Shown here: positions 8,237-17,228 of the stretch, one piece after another | Numbering within the stretch: position 1 is the stretch's first letter | How the letters are laid out: the number at the start of each line of letters is the position of its first letter | Assembly (NCBI GenBank): GCA_964520525.1 | Contig: CAZFNR010000006.1 | Span: forward strand, 17,035-81,034 | Length of the DNA: 64,000 bases | DNA from: JAJPXC01 sp964520525 | GTDB taxonomy: Bacteria > Bacteroidota > Bacteroidia > Bacteroidales > Muribaculaceae | Direction: 5' to 3' | Made by a program: the position numbers and the translations under genes | The notes under the pieces: generated by a model | Databases searched by the model: none | What the model was told of the DNA's origin: nothing | The model's input: the letters and a program-made list of their open reading frames with translations, nothing else

Positions 8237-10024
8237 GTGAAAAATATTAGGAATTTCTGTATAATCGCCCACATCGACCACGGCAAAAGCACTTTAGCCG
8301 ACCGTCTTCTCGAATATACCGACACCGTCTCAGGCAAAGATTTACAAGCCCAGGTGCTCGACGACATGGACCTTGAAAGAGAGAGAGGCATAACCATCAA
8401 AAGCCACGCCATACAGATGGACTACATTCTCGATGGCGAGCACTACATCCTCAACCTCATAGACACCCCGGGACACGTCGATTTCTCCTATGAAGTGTCG
8501 CGCTCAATCGCAGCGTGCGAAGGCGCCCTGCTCATTGTCGACGCGTCACAGGGCATTCAAGCTCAGACTATATCAAATCTCTATATGGCCATCGACAACA
8601 ATCTTGAAATTATCCCAATCATAAACAAGATAGACCTCGATAGCGCCAAGCCAGAGGAAGTCGAAGACCAAATTGTAGACCTGCTCGGATGCTCACGCGA
8701 CGAAATAATTCGCGCAAGCGGCAAAACGGGAACCGGCATCCCCGAAATTCTCAAAGCGATTATCGATAGGATTCCGGCGCCAAAAGGCGGTCCCGATGCT
8801 CCGCTGCAAGCCCTGATTTTCGACTCTGTTTTCAATCCGTTCCGAGGCATTATAGCTTACTTCAAAATCGAAAACGGCACAATTCATAAAGACGATTTTG
8901 TGAAATTCGTAGCGACCGGAAAAGAGTATCATGCCGACGAAATCGGAGTGCTGAAACTCAACATGGCCCCCCATGAGGAGCTTTCCGCAGGGAATGTCGG
9001 CTATATAATTTCAGGGATTAAAACGTCACGAGAGGTAAAAGTTGGCGACACCATCACCCATGTCGACCGCCCGTGTGACAAGGCCATCGACGGATTTGAG
9101 GAAGTCAAACCGATGGTATTTGCCGGAGTCTATCCTATCGAGACAGAAGATTTTGAGAATCTCCGTTCATCGCTCGAAAAGTTGCAGCTCAACGATGCAT
9201 CACTGACATTCCAGCCGGAATCATCAGCCGCACTTGGATTCGGATTCCGCTGTGGATTCCTCGGCCTGCTACACATGGAAATTATACAGGAACGGCTCGG
9301 ACGCGAATTTGATATGGACGTCATAACGACAGTGCCTAACGTTTCCTACCGCGTGTACGACAAAAAAGGCGTTATGACTGAAGTCCACAACCCCTCCGGT
9401 CTCCCGGAGCCAACACTGATTGACCACATAGAGGAACCATACATCAGAGCTTCTGTTATCACCGCCGCCGACTATATCGGACCCATTATGACACTATGCC
9501 TCGGCAAGCGAGGTGAGCTCGTAAAACAAGAATACATCTCTGGCAACCGCATGGAAATGATATTCGATATGCCTCTTGGTGAAATCGTGATTGACTTCTA
9601 CGATAAGTTAAAAAGCATTTCAAAAGGCTATGCCTCTTTCGACTATCACCTGCACGACTTCAGAGAGTCTAAACTCGTCAAACTCGACATTCTGCTCAAC
9701 GGCGAGAGCGTCGACGCCCTCTCAACGTTGACCCACGTCGACAACTCAGTGACATTCGGCCGCAAAATGTGCGAAAAACTCAAAGAGCTCATACCGCGAC
9801 AGCAATTTGACATAGCGATTCAAGCTGCGATTGGTGCTAAAATCATCGCCCGCGAGACCATCAAGGCTGTTAGAAAAGATGTTACAGCTAAATGCTATGG
9901 CGGCGACATCTCACGAAAACGCAAACTTCTTGAGAAACAGAAAAAAGGCAAAAAAAGAATGAAACAGATTGGCTCGGTCGAAGTCCCGCAGAAAGCATTC
10001 CTCGCCGTCCTGAAACTCGACTAA
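8237..10024 (+). CDS. lepA: Translation elongation factor 4 (LepA)
   Basis: A 595-residue ribosome-associated GTPase of the LepA/EF-4 family, acting in the cytoplasm on stalled or misplaced translating ribosomes. P-loop AHIDHGKST is near residue 11, switch I has RERGITIK, and DTPGHVDF and NKIDL complete the GTPase motifs. The C-terminal domain has the conserved ending SVEVPQKAFLAVL. Length equals the family norm. The start is GTG: translation from it gives MKNIRNFCIIAHIDHGKST, the standard LepA N-terminus. It stands alone between two terminators. Confidence 0.97.
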   Translation: MKNIRNFCIIAHIDHGKSTLADRLLEYTDTVSGKDLQAQVLDDMDLERERGITIKSHAIQMDYILDGEHYILNLIDTPGHVDFSYEVSRSIAACEGALLIVDASQGIQAQTISNLYMAIDNNLEIIPIINKIDLDSAKPEEVEDQIVDLLGCSRDEIIRASGKTGTGIPEILKAIIDRIPAPKGGPDAPLQALIFDSVFNPFRGIIAYFKIENGTIHKDDFVKFVATGKEYHADEIGVLKLNMAPHEELSAGNVGYIISGIKTSREVKVGDTITHVDRPCDKAIDGFEEVKPMVFAGVYPIETEDFENLRSSLEKLQLNDASLTFQPESSAALGFGFRCGFLGLLHMEIIQERLGREFDMDVITTVPNVSYRVYDKKGVMTEVHNPSGLPEPTLIDHIEEPYIRASVITAADYIGPIMTLCLGKRGELVKQEYISGNRMEMIFDMPLGEIVIDFYDKLKSISKGYASFDYHLHDFRESKLVKLDILLNGESVDALSTLTHVDNSVTFGRKMCEKLKELIPRQQFDIAIQAAIGAKIIARETIKAVRKDVTAKCYGGDISRKRKLLEKQKKGKKRMKQIGSVEVPQKAFLAVLKLD

Positions 10025-10037
10025 GCCAGCATATATT

Positions 10038-10085
10038 GAATGACCTCCGCAAAATTTTAAAACAACCGCGAAGGTCATTCTTACG
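10038..10085 (+). terminator. Probable terminator after lepA
   Basis: GAATGACCT (10038-10046) pairs with AGGTCATTC (10072-10080) across a long loop that can pair further (CGC/GCG). The U-tract is weak (TTACGTT), so this may be inefficient. Confidence 0.55.
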
Positions 10086-10138
10086 TTATAGGGCTGTCAG
10101 ACACCCATATATAATTACAATTAAACCCAAATTTGCAA

Positions 10139-11542
10139 ATGAACAACTCCTCACCCGTCGACACTAACAATGCGTCGATTCCCCACCAAGTCTTTTTTGC
10201 CGCGAAGCAAGCGTTACGAAGACATGCCTCTGGGGGTAATATTTTGATTTTATCAACAGTGCTCGCTCTTGTGGTTGCCAACATTCCCGCGATTAACGGC
10301 TACTACTTCGACTTCTGGAACCAGGAAATGAGGTTGCAGATTGGCGACTTCAACCTGTTGAGTCATGGAGGCCATCCAATGTCGACGTTAGATTTCATCA
10401 ATGACGCTTTGATGGCTGTCTTTTTCTTCACTATCGGTCTTGAAATTAAGCGCGAAATTTTGGTTGGCGAGCTGGCTTCGTTCAGAAAGGCTTTACTCCC
10501 CATCTTGGCTGCTGTTGGCGGCATGGTAGTTCCCGTTATAATATTCATCTCGATGAGTAATGGGACCGATTTCCAAGGAGGCGCGGCTATCCCCATGGCT
10601 ACCGACATCGCTTTTTCGCTCGGAGTCCTCACTATGCTCGGAAGCCGAGTGCCCATCTCGCTCAAAATCTTTTTGACTACACTCGCCGTGGTTGACGACA
10701 TCGGTGGCATTATCGTCATTGCACTGTTTTACTCGTCTCACATTGAAGCCAATCTACTTCTCTATGCCGCGGTGCTACTCGGCGTTTTGATGTGTGGCTC
10801 CAAATTACATATCAAGAGCAAAATTTTCTATTTAGGAATTGGTGGCGTAGTTTGGTATCTTTTCCTAAACTCAGGCGTCCATTCCACTATCGCCGGCGTA
10901 CTCGTCGCTTTCTGCATTCCTTCGACTCCCGTCTTCGCGCCCAAAAACTATATCAAAACGATACGCCGCTCTATCGCACACTTCAACGACGAAGACGATG
11001 AGCTGCTAAACCGCCAAACTATTTTGACTCACGAGCAGATGAACTGGTTAAAGCAGATTGAGTCGGCATCAGATAAAGTGATTTCACCGCTCCAAGAACT
11101 TGAAGACTCTCTACACCCTATTGTCAACTACCTGATTGTCCCACTATTTGCATTTGCCAACGCCGGTATATTCTTGCTCGACCTCGAGCCTGCCACAATA
11201 TTTGAGGGGGTTAGCTTGGCTGTGATAATAGGTTTGCTCGGTGGTAAATTTATCGGCATTTTCACTTTTACTTGGCTGACAATCAAATTGCGTCTTGCCC
11301 CGATGCCTCAATATTCCAACTGGGCAATGCTCGCTGCCGTCTCCCTGCTTGGTGGCATCGGCTTTACTGTTTCTCTCTTCATTGCAAATCTCTCGTTCGG
11401 TACTATGGGTGCTGAGGGTATTTATTTGCTCAACCACGCCAAACTCGGCATTGTTGTAGGGTCGATACTCGCCGGCGTGCTCGGCTATATCGCTCTTCGT
11501 TTTACACTCCCTACTGTGGCAAAGCTCCCGACTAAAATTTGA
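10139..11542 (+). CDS. nhaA: Na+/H+ antiporter NhaA
   Basis: A 467-residue inner-membrane antiporter that exports Na+ in exchange for H+. It has about 12 hydrophobic segments, and the two adjacent transport aspartates appear in TLAVVDDIGGI (about residues 186-187). FFFTIGLEIKRE and IPMATDIAFSLGVLTMLG are also NhaA signatures. A hydrophilic insertion of about 50 residues (about 275-325) between helices makes it longer than the E. coli protein, as in many Bacteroidetes. The ATG at 10139 is preferred over an upstream in-frame TTG. It precedes rprX; a strong terminator separates the two. Confidence 0.95.
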   Translation: MNNSSPVDTNNASIPHQVFFAAKQALRRHASGGNILILSTVLALVVANIPAINGYYFDFWNQEMRLQIGDFNLLSHGGHPMSTLDFINDALMAVFFFTIGLEIKREILVGELASFRKALLPILAAVGGMVVPVIIFISMSNGTDFQGGAAIPMATDIAFSLGVLTMLGSRVPISLKIFLTTLAVVDDIGGIIVIALFYSSHIEANLLLYAAVLLGVLMCGSKLHIKSKIFYLGIGGVVWYLFLNSGVHSTIAGVLVAFCIPSTPVFAPKNYIKTIRRSIAHFNDEDDELLNRQTILTHEQMNWLKQIESASDKVISPLQELEDSLHPIVNYLIVPLFAFANAGIFLLDLEPATIFEGVSLAVIIGLLGGKFIGIFTFTWLTIKLRLAPMPQYSNWAMLAAVSLLGGIGFTVSLFIANLSFGTMGAEGIYLLNHAKLGIVVGSILAGVLGYIALRFTLPTVAKLPTKI

Positions 11543-11572
11543 TTCAAAAATCCATTTTATCATGATAATTAG

Positions 11573-11611
11573 AAAATTTGCGGCAAAAACTTTGCCGCAA
11601 ATTTTGCTTTT
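11573..11611 (+). terminator. Strong terminator after nhaA
   Basis: A perfect 15-bp stem (11573-11587 with 11591-11605) with a 3-nt AAC loop, followed by GCTTTTT. Its 3' arm overlaps the -33 box of the rprX promoter. Confidence 0.92.
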
Positions 11612-11633
11612 TCACACTTTTATGTTAATTTTG
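11603..11633 (+). promoter_or_regulatory. Consensus promoter of rprX-rprY
   Basis: TTTG at 11603-11606, a 19-nt spacer, then TAATTTTG at 11626-11633. Both boxes match the Bacteroidetes consensus. The predicted leader is about 130 nt. The spacer holds TTTTCACACTTTTAT, a block also found before nqrA. Confidence 0.75.
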
Positions 11634-11771
11634 ACGCACAATGTTAAACGTGGAGTAGTAATTGACAAATCATCACAAACAATTATCTCTTTTAATTGTT
11701 AACATAACAAAACTTAATTAACTGACGCTCGGCGGAGACCTTTCAATGCCATATTCGATTTGTGATAAGTT

Positions 11772-13304
11772 ATGAAAAAATCGACTATCTGGTTACTCAC
11801 TATATTGATGGCCCTCACTTTTATGGGACTGTTGTTCGTTCAAATCATGTATATGAAAAACATGATTAAGATGCGCGACGACCAGTTCACCGAAGGTGTA
11901 CGCCGCAGCCTGTACACTGTGGCTACAATGCTGCAGCAAGATGAGACAAAACACTTTCTCGAAGAAGATGTAGCTCAAATTGAGGCATCATCAATCTACG
12001 CACAATATGCCGACGGCGGCACACCGCATCTCAGCGGCGTGAACTACTCGTTCACATCCTCAAGCGGCGTGAAAGCCGACTTGACTATCAAGGGAGATGT
12101 CGATAAAATCACAGCGATTCAAAGCGACCAAAGCAACGTGCTCGGACAATCGCGCTCTATGCAAGAAGTCATTAAAGGACAATACCTCTACCAAAAAGGA
12201 CTCATTGACGAAGTTATACTCAATATTTTGAGCCAAGCCAGCAACAGGCCGGTCGAAGAGAGAGCCGACTCAACGACACTCCGCACCTACCTGAAGCAGG
12301 AACTGGCAAACAACGGGCTTGACCTCCCATTTGAATTTGCTGTCGTTAACCGCAGCAACCTCGCCCTATATCGCACCCCGGGATTCATCCCTGCGGCTAA
12401 CGACGAAAACAACATGTTCATACAGACGCTTTTCCACAATGACCCATCTAATAAAAAGATTTTCCTAAAAGTATATTTTCCGAATAAAAAAGACTACATT
12501 TTCTCGTCAATCAAATTCATGATTCCGTCATTCGCATTCACCTTCATTTTGTTGATTATCTTCCTTTTCTCTATAATAATAGCGTTTAGGCAGAAAAAAC
12601 TTACTGAGATGAAAAATGACTTCATCAACAATATGACTCATGAATTTAAGACCCCCATCTCATCCATATCTCTCGCCGCCCAGATGTTGAACGACGACTC
12701 GGTAAGAAAATCACCGGCCTTGATGCAACACATCTCAACCGTGATTAACGACGAGACAAAACGACTGAGATTCCAAGTCGAGAAAGTGCTACAGATGTCA
12801 ATGTTCGACCGGCAAAAAGCCACATTGAGGCTCACGGAAGTAGATGCCAACACCGCCATCGCCAACATAATACACACGTTTAAACTGAAAGTCGAACGAT
12901 ACGGCGGGAGCATCGCCGCCAACCTCGACGCCGAAGACTCTATTGTCAACGTCGACGAGATGCACTTCACCAATGTAATCTTCAACCTCCTTGACAACGC
13001 CGTGAAATATCGCAAAGAAGACTCTCCCCTGTCTCTCGTGGTAACGACACGCAACATCCCCGGCGAAAAGCTCGAAATAACAGTGGCCGACAACGGCATC
13101 GGCATTAAAAAAGAAAATCTGAAAAAAATATTCGACAAATTCTACCGCGTCTCCACCGGCAACCGCCACGATGTTAAAGGATTCGGCCTTGGACTCGCAT
13201 ATGTCCACAAAATGGTCAAAGAACTAAACGGCGAAATCCGAGTGGAAAGCGAACTAAATATCGGAACAAAATTTATAATAATATTACCCCTAATCAAAAA
13301 CTAA
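11772..13304 (+). CDS. rprX: Sensor histidine kinase RprX
   Basis: A 510-residue membrane sensor kinase. TM1 is at about residues 7-27, a periplasmic sensing region covers about 28-247, and TM2 (FMIPSFAFTFILLIIFLFSI) starts near 249. The dimerisation helix carries the phospho-accepting His290 in NNMTHEFKTPISSIS. The ATPase domain shows the N box (NVIFNLLDNAVKYR), G1 (VADNGIGI) and G2 (GFGLGLAYVHKM). It is 6 nt upstream of the response regulator gene and should phosphorylate it. I recognise the pair as Bacteroides/Porphyromonas RprX-RprY from overall sequence and order. The signal sensed is not evident; the neighbouring nhaA and published work on RprY suggest sodium or redox stress. Confidence 0.87.
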   Translation: MKKSTIWLLTILMALTFMGLLFVQIMYMKNMIKMRDDQFTEGVRRSLYTVATMLQQDETKHFLEEDVAQIEASSIYAQYADGGTPHLSGVNYSFTSSSGVKADLTIKGDVDKITAIQSDQSNVLGQSRSMQEVIKGQYLYQKGLIDEVILNILSQASNRPVEERADSTTLRTYLKQELANNGLDLPFEFAVVNRSNLALYRTPGFIPAANDENNMFIQTLFHNDPSNKKIFLKVYFPNKKDYIFSSIKFMIPSFAFTFILLIIFLFSIIIAFRQKKLTEMKNDFINNMTHEFKTPISSISLAAQMLNDDSVRKSPALMQHISTVINDETKRLRFQVEKVLQMSMFDRQKATLRLTEVDANTAIANIIHTFKLKVERYGGSIAANLDAEDSIVNVDEMHFTNVIFNLLDNAVKYRKEDSPLSLVVTTRNIPGEKLEITVADNGIGIKKENLKKIFDKFYRVSTGNRHDVKGFGLGLAYVHKMVKELNGEIRVESELNIGTKFIIILPLIKN

Positions 13305-13310
13305 ACAATT

Positions 13311-14021
13311 ATGGAAGAACGTATGCGTATTCTATTGTGCGAAGATGATGAGAATCTTGGCATGTTGCTGCGGGAATATCTCCAGGCCAAAGGTTTTAAC
13401 GCCGATCTCTTCTCTGATGGAGAAGCCGGATACAAGGCGTTCCTCAAAGGAAAATACGACATCTGCGTCCTTGACGTGATGATGCCCAAAAAAGACGGAT
13501 TCGCGCTCGCCCAGGAAATCCGCACGGTAAACTCTGAGGTACCTATCATATTTCTGACTGCGAAATCCTTGAAAGAAGACATCCTCGAAGGGTTCAAACT
13601 CGGTGCCGACGACTATATCACCAAGCCATTCTCGATGGAAGAACTCGTGTTTCGCATTGAAGCCATTTTGCGCCGCGTCAAAGGCAAGAAAGGCAAAGAA
13701 ATCACCATGTACAAAATCGGCAAATTCACATTTGACACCCAGAAACAGGTGCTAATGGTCGATGACAAGGTGACAAAGCTCACAACCAAAGAATCTGAGC
13801 TCCTCAGCCTCCTCTGCGCCCATGTCAACGAGATTCTTGAACGCAACTTCGCACTCAAGACCATTTGGATTGACGACAACTACTTTAACGCCCGTTCTAT
13901 GGACGTTTACATCACCAAGCTCCGTAAACACCTCAAGGACGACCCCTCTATCGAGATTATCAACATCCACGGCAAGGGCTACAAACTTATCGCTCCCGAT
14001 GCCGACAACCAAGGCAAATAA
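13311..14021 (+). CDS. rprY: OmpR-family response regulator RprY
   Basis: A 236-residue two-component regulator. The receiver domain (about 5-120) has the acidic pair Glu11-Asp12, phospho-acceptor Asp55 in CVLDVMMPKKDGF, the Thr in FLTAKS and Lys in DDYITKPFS. The C-terminal winged helix (about 135-232) ends with RSMDVYITKLRKHLKDDPS and IHGKGYKL, typical of OmpR/PhoB DNA-binding domains. It is co-transcribed with the kinase. From family knowledge, RprY of Porphyromonas gingivalis binds the nqrA promoter; nqrA lies 26 kb downstream here. The ATG at 13323 is an alternative start. Confidence 0.9.
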   Translation: MEERMRILLCEDDENLGMLLREYLQAKGFNADLFSDGEAGYKAFLKGKYDICVLDVMMPKKDGFALAQEIRTVNSEVPIIFLTAKSLKEDILEGFKLGADDYITKPFSMEELVFRIEAILRRVKGKKGKEITMYKIGKFTFDTQKQVLMVDDKVTKLTTKESELLSLLCAHVNEILERNFALKTIWIDDNYFNARSMDVYITKLRKHLKDDPSIEIINIHGKGYKLIAPDADNQGK

Positions 14022-14055
14022 CGAGATTGCATAAGTTAAAATCAGACTGAATTAT

Positions 14056-14096
14056 TGCGGAATTGCCTGCCAAATCGGGTAATTCCGCATTTTTTT
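14056..14096 (+). terminator. Terminator of the rprXY operon
   Basis: TGCGGAATT (14056-14064) pairs with AATTCCGCA (14081-14089), followed by seven T. Confidence 0.88.
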
Positions 14097-14116
14097 AATT
14101 ATTACTTATAAAATAT

Positions 14117-14124
14117 TATATTTG
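14117..14124 (+). promoter_or_regulatory. -7 promoter element of the SPFH gene
   Basis: TATATTTG matches TAnnTTTG, 28 nt before the start codon. The -33 position falls in the T-run of the preceding terminator. Confidence 0.5.
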
Positions 14125-14152
14125 CGTTGAGTATTCATCAATACTTTAGGTT

Positions 14153-15055
14153 ATGAATTCAAGTATTACCGAAGAGAAGTGTATCAGCCGCGAGCAACCC
14201 TATGGCGGCGTTGTGTTGAATGGCTTTGTGGCGATCGCAATTGCCATATTATTTATCGCAATTGCGCTCTTATCCTTTGTCTATACTTACAATGCTATTG
14301 GCGGTGTTTTTCTCGCCCTTACAGTGCTAATTATGTCTGGATACGTTATGCTCGAGCCTAATCAGGCTGTCATACTGACATTTTTCGGTAAATATCGCGG
14401 CACATTCAGCGATGCCGGTTTTTATTGGGTGAATCCTTTTATGAGCAAAAAGAAACTTTCGCTTCGTATCGACAACCTTGACATCGACCCGATTAAAGTA
14501 AATGATAAAGACGGCAATCCCGTGCTGATTGGTATGGTTCTCGTTTGGAGACTGAAAGACACCTACAAGGCGGTGTTTGACCTTGACAGCTCATCGCTCG
14601 GTATCGGCAAGAGCGTGTTCCATAATTTCGTCAATATCCAAGGTAACGCAGCGCTTCGCGAAGTCGCCGGTCTATACGCTTATGACAATGATGGTGGTGA
14701 CGGCGCACTGACGCTCCGCTCAGGAGGTGCGGAAATTAACGACCTGCTCGAAAAGAAAATCAACGACAGGCTCTCAATTGCCGGTATAGAAGTTGTCGAA
14801 GCCCGCATCAACTATCTTGCTTACGCTCCCGAAATCGCCGCAGTGATGCTCCGTCGCCAGCAAGCGGCCGCAATCATCCAAGCGCGTGAAAAGATAGTCG
14901 AAGGAGCCGTTTCTACGGTGAAAATGGCGCTTGAGCATCTTGAAAAAGATGGCGTTGTCACTTTAGATAACGACCGCAAAGCTCAAATGGTCGGCAACCT
15001 TCTTGTGGTGCTCTGTGCCGATGAGTCGGCGCAGCCAGTCATTCCTACTGTGTAA
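14153..15055 (+). CDS. SPFH/Band 7 domain membrane protein
   Basis: A 300-residue stomatin/prohibitin/flotillin-type scaffold protein. Two hydrophobic segments lie at about residues 22-48 and 50-63, followed by the SPFH domain (about 65-260: EPNQAVILTFFGKYRGTFSD, then GFYWVNPFM). The C-terminal helix ends in LRRQQAAAIIQAREKIVEGA, the conserved assembly helix of the family. Such proteins form membrane microdomain rings. It appears monocistronic, with its own -7 element and a following hairpin. No function beyond the family can be assigned. Confidence 0.88.
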   Translation: MNSSITEEKCISREQPYGGVVLNGFVAIAIAILFIAIALLSFVYTYNAIGGVFLALTVLIMSGYVMLEPNQAVILTFFGKYRGTFSDAGFYWVNPFMSKKKLSLRIDNLDIDPIKVNDKDGNPVLIGMVLVWRLKDTYKAVFDLDSSSLGIGKSVFHNFVNIQGNAALREVAGLYAYDNDGGDGALTLRSGGAEINDLLEKKINDRLSIAGIEVVEARINYLAYAPEIAAVMLRRQQAAAIIQAREKIVEGAVSTVKMALEHLEKDGVVTLDNDRKAQMVGNLLVVLCADESAQPVIPTV

Positions 15056-15101
15056 ATATCCCTTCCTCTATCGGATTTTAGAATTTATTATATCCTTTTA
15101 T

Positions 15102-15134
15102 TTGCCGCGGTATCTGAATATGCCGCGGCAATTT
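15102..15134 (+). terminator. Hairpin terminator after the SPFH gene
   Basis: TTGCCGCGG (15102-15110) pairs with CCGCGGCAA (15123-15131), followed by only three T. It ends a few bases before the uvrB -7 box. Confidence 0.6.
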
Positions 15135-15136
15135 GT

Positions 15137-15144
15137 TATCTTTG
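15137..15144 (+). promoter_or_regulatory. -7 promoter element of uvrB
   Basis: TATCTTTG matches TAnnTTTG, 20 nt before the ATG. No TTTG at the -33 distance; a hairpin occupies that place. Confidence 0.55.
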
Positions 15145-15164
15145 TAGACTACAAAGAGCGATAA

Positions 15165-17228
15165 ATGGATTTCAAACTATCATCTCAATATAAACCCACA
15201 GGAAGCCAACCCGAGGCTATAGCCCAACTCGTAAAGGGCATTAACGACGGTCTGCCGGCCCAGACGCTTTTAGGTGTTACCGGTTCTGGTAAGACCTTTA
15301 CTATGGCCAACGTCATAGCCGAGGTGCAGAAACCCACGTTGATACTTAGCCACAACAAGACGCTCGCCGCTCAGCTTTATAGCGAGTTCAAAAGTTTCTT
15401 CCCCGACAACTCTGTCCAGTATTTCGTATCATACTACGACTATTACCAGCCTGAAGCCTACATCCCGTCAGTCGACAAATACATCGAAAAAGACCTCATG
15501 ATTAACGACGAGATTGACAAACTCAGGCTCGCCACGACTTCCGCCTTGCTGTCCGGGCGCAAAGATGTGATTGTAGTGTCATCCGTCTCCTGCCTTTACG
15601 GCATCGGAAACCCCGAGGATTTCCACAGCAATGTGATTGACATTCACGTCGGCCAGAAGATAGCGCGCAACGTTTTTCTTCGCCGCCTTGTCGACTCTCT
15701 TTACAGCCGCAACGAGATTGACCTCGCGCGAGGCAACTTCAGAGTGAAAGGCGACACTGTCGATATTCGCCTGGCATATGAAGAAATAACTCTCCGGGTG
15801 ATTTTTTGGGGTGATGAGATAGAGTCCATATCGACCATACACCCCATCGACGGTACATCGCTCGGTAATCACGACTGCTTCAAAATTTACCCCGCAAACA
15901 TTTTTGTCACATCCAAGGAACGCGTCAACTCCGCTCTCGCGCAAATTGGATACGACCTTAACGAACAAGTCGATTTTTTCAACAAAGAAGCCAGACCACT
16001 TGAAGCGAAACGATTGTATGAACGTGTCACCTACGACATGGAGATGATTCGCGAGGTCGGTCATTGTTCCGGGATTGAAAACTACAGCCGATACTTCGAT
16101 GGTCGTCAGCCAGGAATGAGGCCATTCTGTCTGCTCGACTATTTTCCTAAAGATTTCATGACTATAATCGACGAAAGCCATGTCACAGTCCCACAGATTA
16201 GGGCCATGTATGGCGGCGACCTGTCGCGAAAGATGAACCTTGTGGAATACGGATTCCGGCTACCGGCAGCTCTCGACAACCGCCCCTTGAAATTTGAGGA
16301 ATTTGAGAGTCTGCAAAATCAAGTCATTTATGTCTCCGCTACACCTGCCGACTACGAGCTGGAACAGAGCGAAGGCGTTGTTGTCGAGCAGATAATCCGA
16401 CCTACCGGACTGCTTGACCCGGTTATTGAGGTGCGGCCTTCCCTAAACCAGATTGACAACCTCATCGAGGAAATACAGACACGCATCGAGCGCGACGAAC
16501 GCGTTCTTGTCACCACTCTCACCAAGCGCATGGCAGAGGAACTTAACGACTACATGAAAAAACTGCGTCTGCGCACTGCATACATCCACAGCGATGTCGA
16601 CACCCTCGACCGCATACAGATTCTCGACGACCTCCGCGCCGGTGTCTACGATGTGCTTATCGGGGTCAACCTCCTCCGCGAGGGGCTTGACCTCCCCGAG
16701 GTATCTCTTGTCGCCATCCTTGATGCCGACAAGGAGGGTTTTCTACGGTCTCACCGCTCTCTAACTCAGACAGTCGGGCGTGCCGCCAGAAACCTCAACG
16801 GACTCGTGATTATGTATGCCGACAAAATCACCGACTCCATGCAACAGACCATCGACGAGACCAACCGTCGGCGGTCGCTACAGCTCGCATATAACGAAGA
16901 GCACGGCATCACCCCCCAAGCCATCGTCAAGGCACGCAACAAAATCATCGGCATCGACAAAGAGTCTGATAACGCCGCGACCTCTCGACACCGCGACAAA
17001 AAAGCCGAACCGATTCCATACGAAAACGAATATCGCCCCACTTTCGACATCGCCGCCGACCCGGTTATCCCATACATGGATGCCAACGCGTTGCAGAAAG
17101 CGATTACACGCATGCGCACCGACATGATAGAAGCGGCAAAACAGATGGAATTCATGGAAGCGGCGCATTTGCGCGATGAGATAATCAAGATGGAAGGACT
17201 CCTTAAATCTCTTGAAAATGATGAATAA
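15165..17228 (+). CDS. uvrB: Excinuclease ABC subunit UvrB
   Basis: The 687-residue helicase-like damage-verification subunit of nucleotide excision repair, which takes DNA from UvrA and recruits UvrC. Walker A GVTGSGKT is at residues 37-44, the beta-hairpin region VSYYDYYQPEAYIP around 88-101, DESH in the Walker B block, helicase motif VI TVGRAARN, and a UVR motif at the C-terminus (MIEAAKQMEFMEAAHLRDEI) for UvrC contact. Full length. Its stop overlaps the start of the next gene by 11 nt, so the two are translationally coupled. Confidence 0.98.
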   Translation: MDFKLSSQYKPTGSQPEAIAQLVKGINDGLPAQTLLGVTGSGKTFTMANVIAEVQKPTLILSHNKTLAAQLYSEFKSFFPDNSVQYFVSYYDYYQPEAYIPSVDKYIEKDLMINDEIDKLRLATTSALLSGRKDVIVVSSVSCLYGIGNPEDFHSNVIDIHVGQKIARNVFLRRLVDSLYSRNEIDLARGNFRVKGDTVDIRLAYEEITLRVIFWGDEIESISTIHPIDGTSLGNHDCFKIYPANIFVTSKERVNSALAQIGYDLNEQVDFFNKEARPLEAKRLYERVTYDMEMIREVGHCSGIENYSRYFDGRQPGMRPFCLLDYFPKDFMTIIDESHVTVPQIRAMYGGDLSRKMNLVEYGFRLPAALDNRPLKFEEFESLQNQVIYVSATPADYELEQSEGVVVEQIIRPTGLLDPVIEVRPSLNQIDNLIEEIQTRIERDERVLVTTLTKRMAEELNDYMKKLRLRTAYIHSDVDTLDRIQILDDLRAGVYDVLIGVNLLREGLDLPEVSLVAILDADKEGFLRSHRSLTQTVGRAARNLNGLVIMYADKITDSMQQTIDETNRRRSLQLAYNEEHGITPQAIVKARNKIIGIDKESDNAATSRHRDKKAEPIPYENEYRPTFDIAADPVIPYMDANALQKAITRMRTDMIEAAKQMEFMEAAHLRDEIIKMEGLLKSLENDE

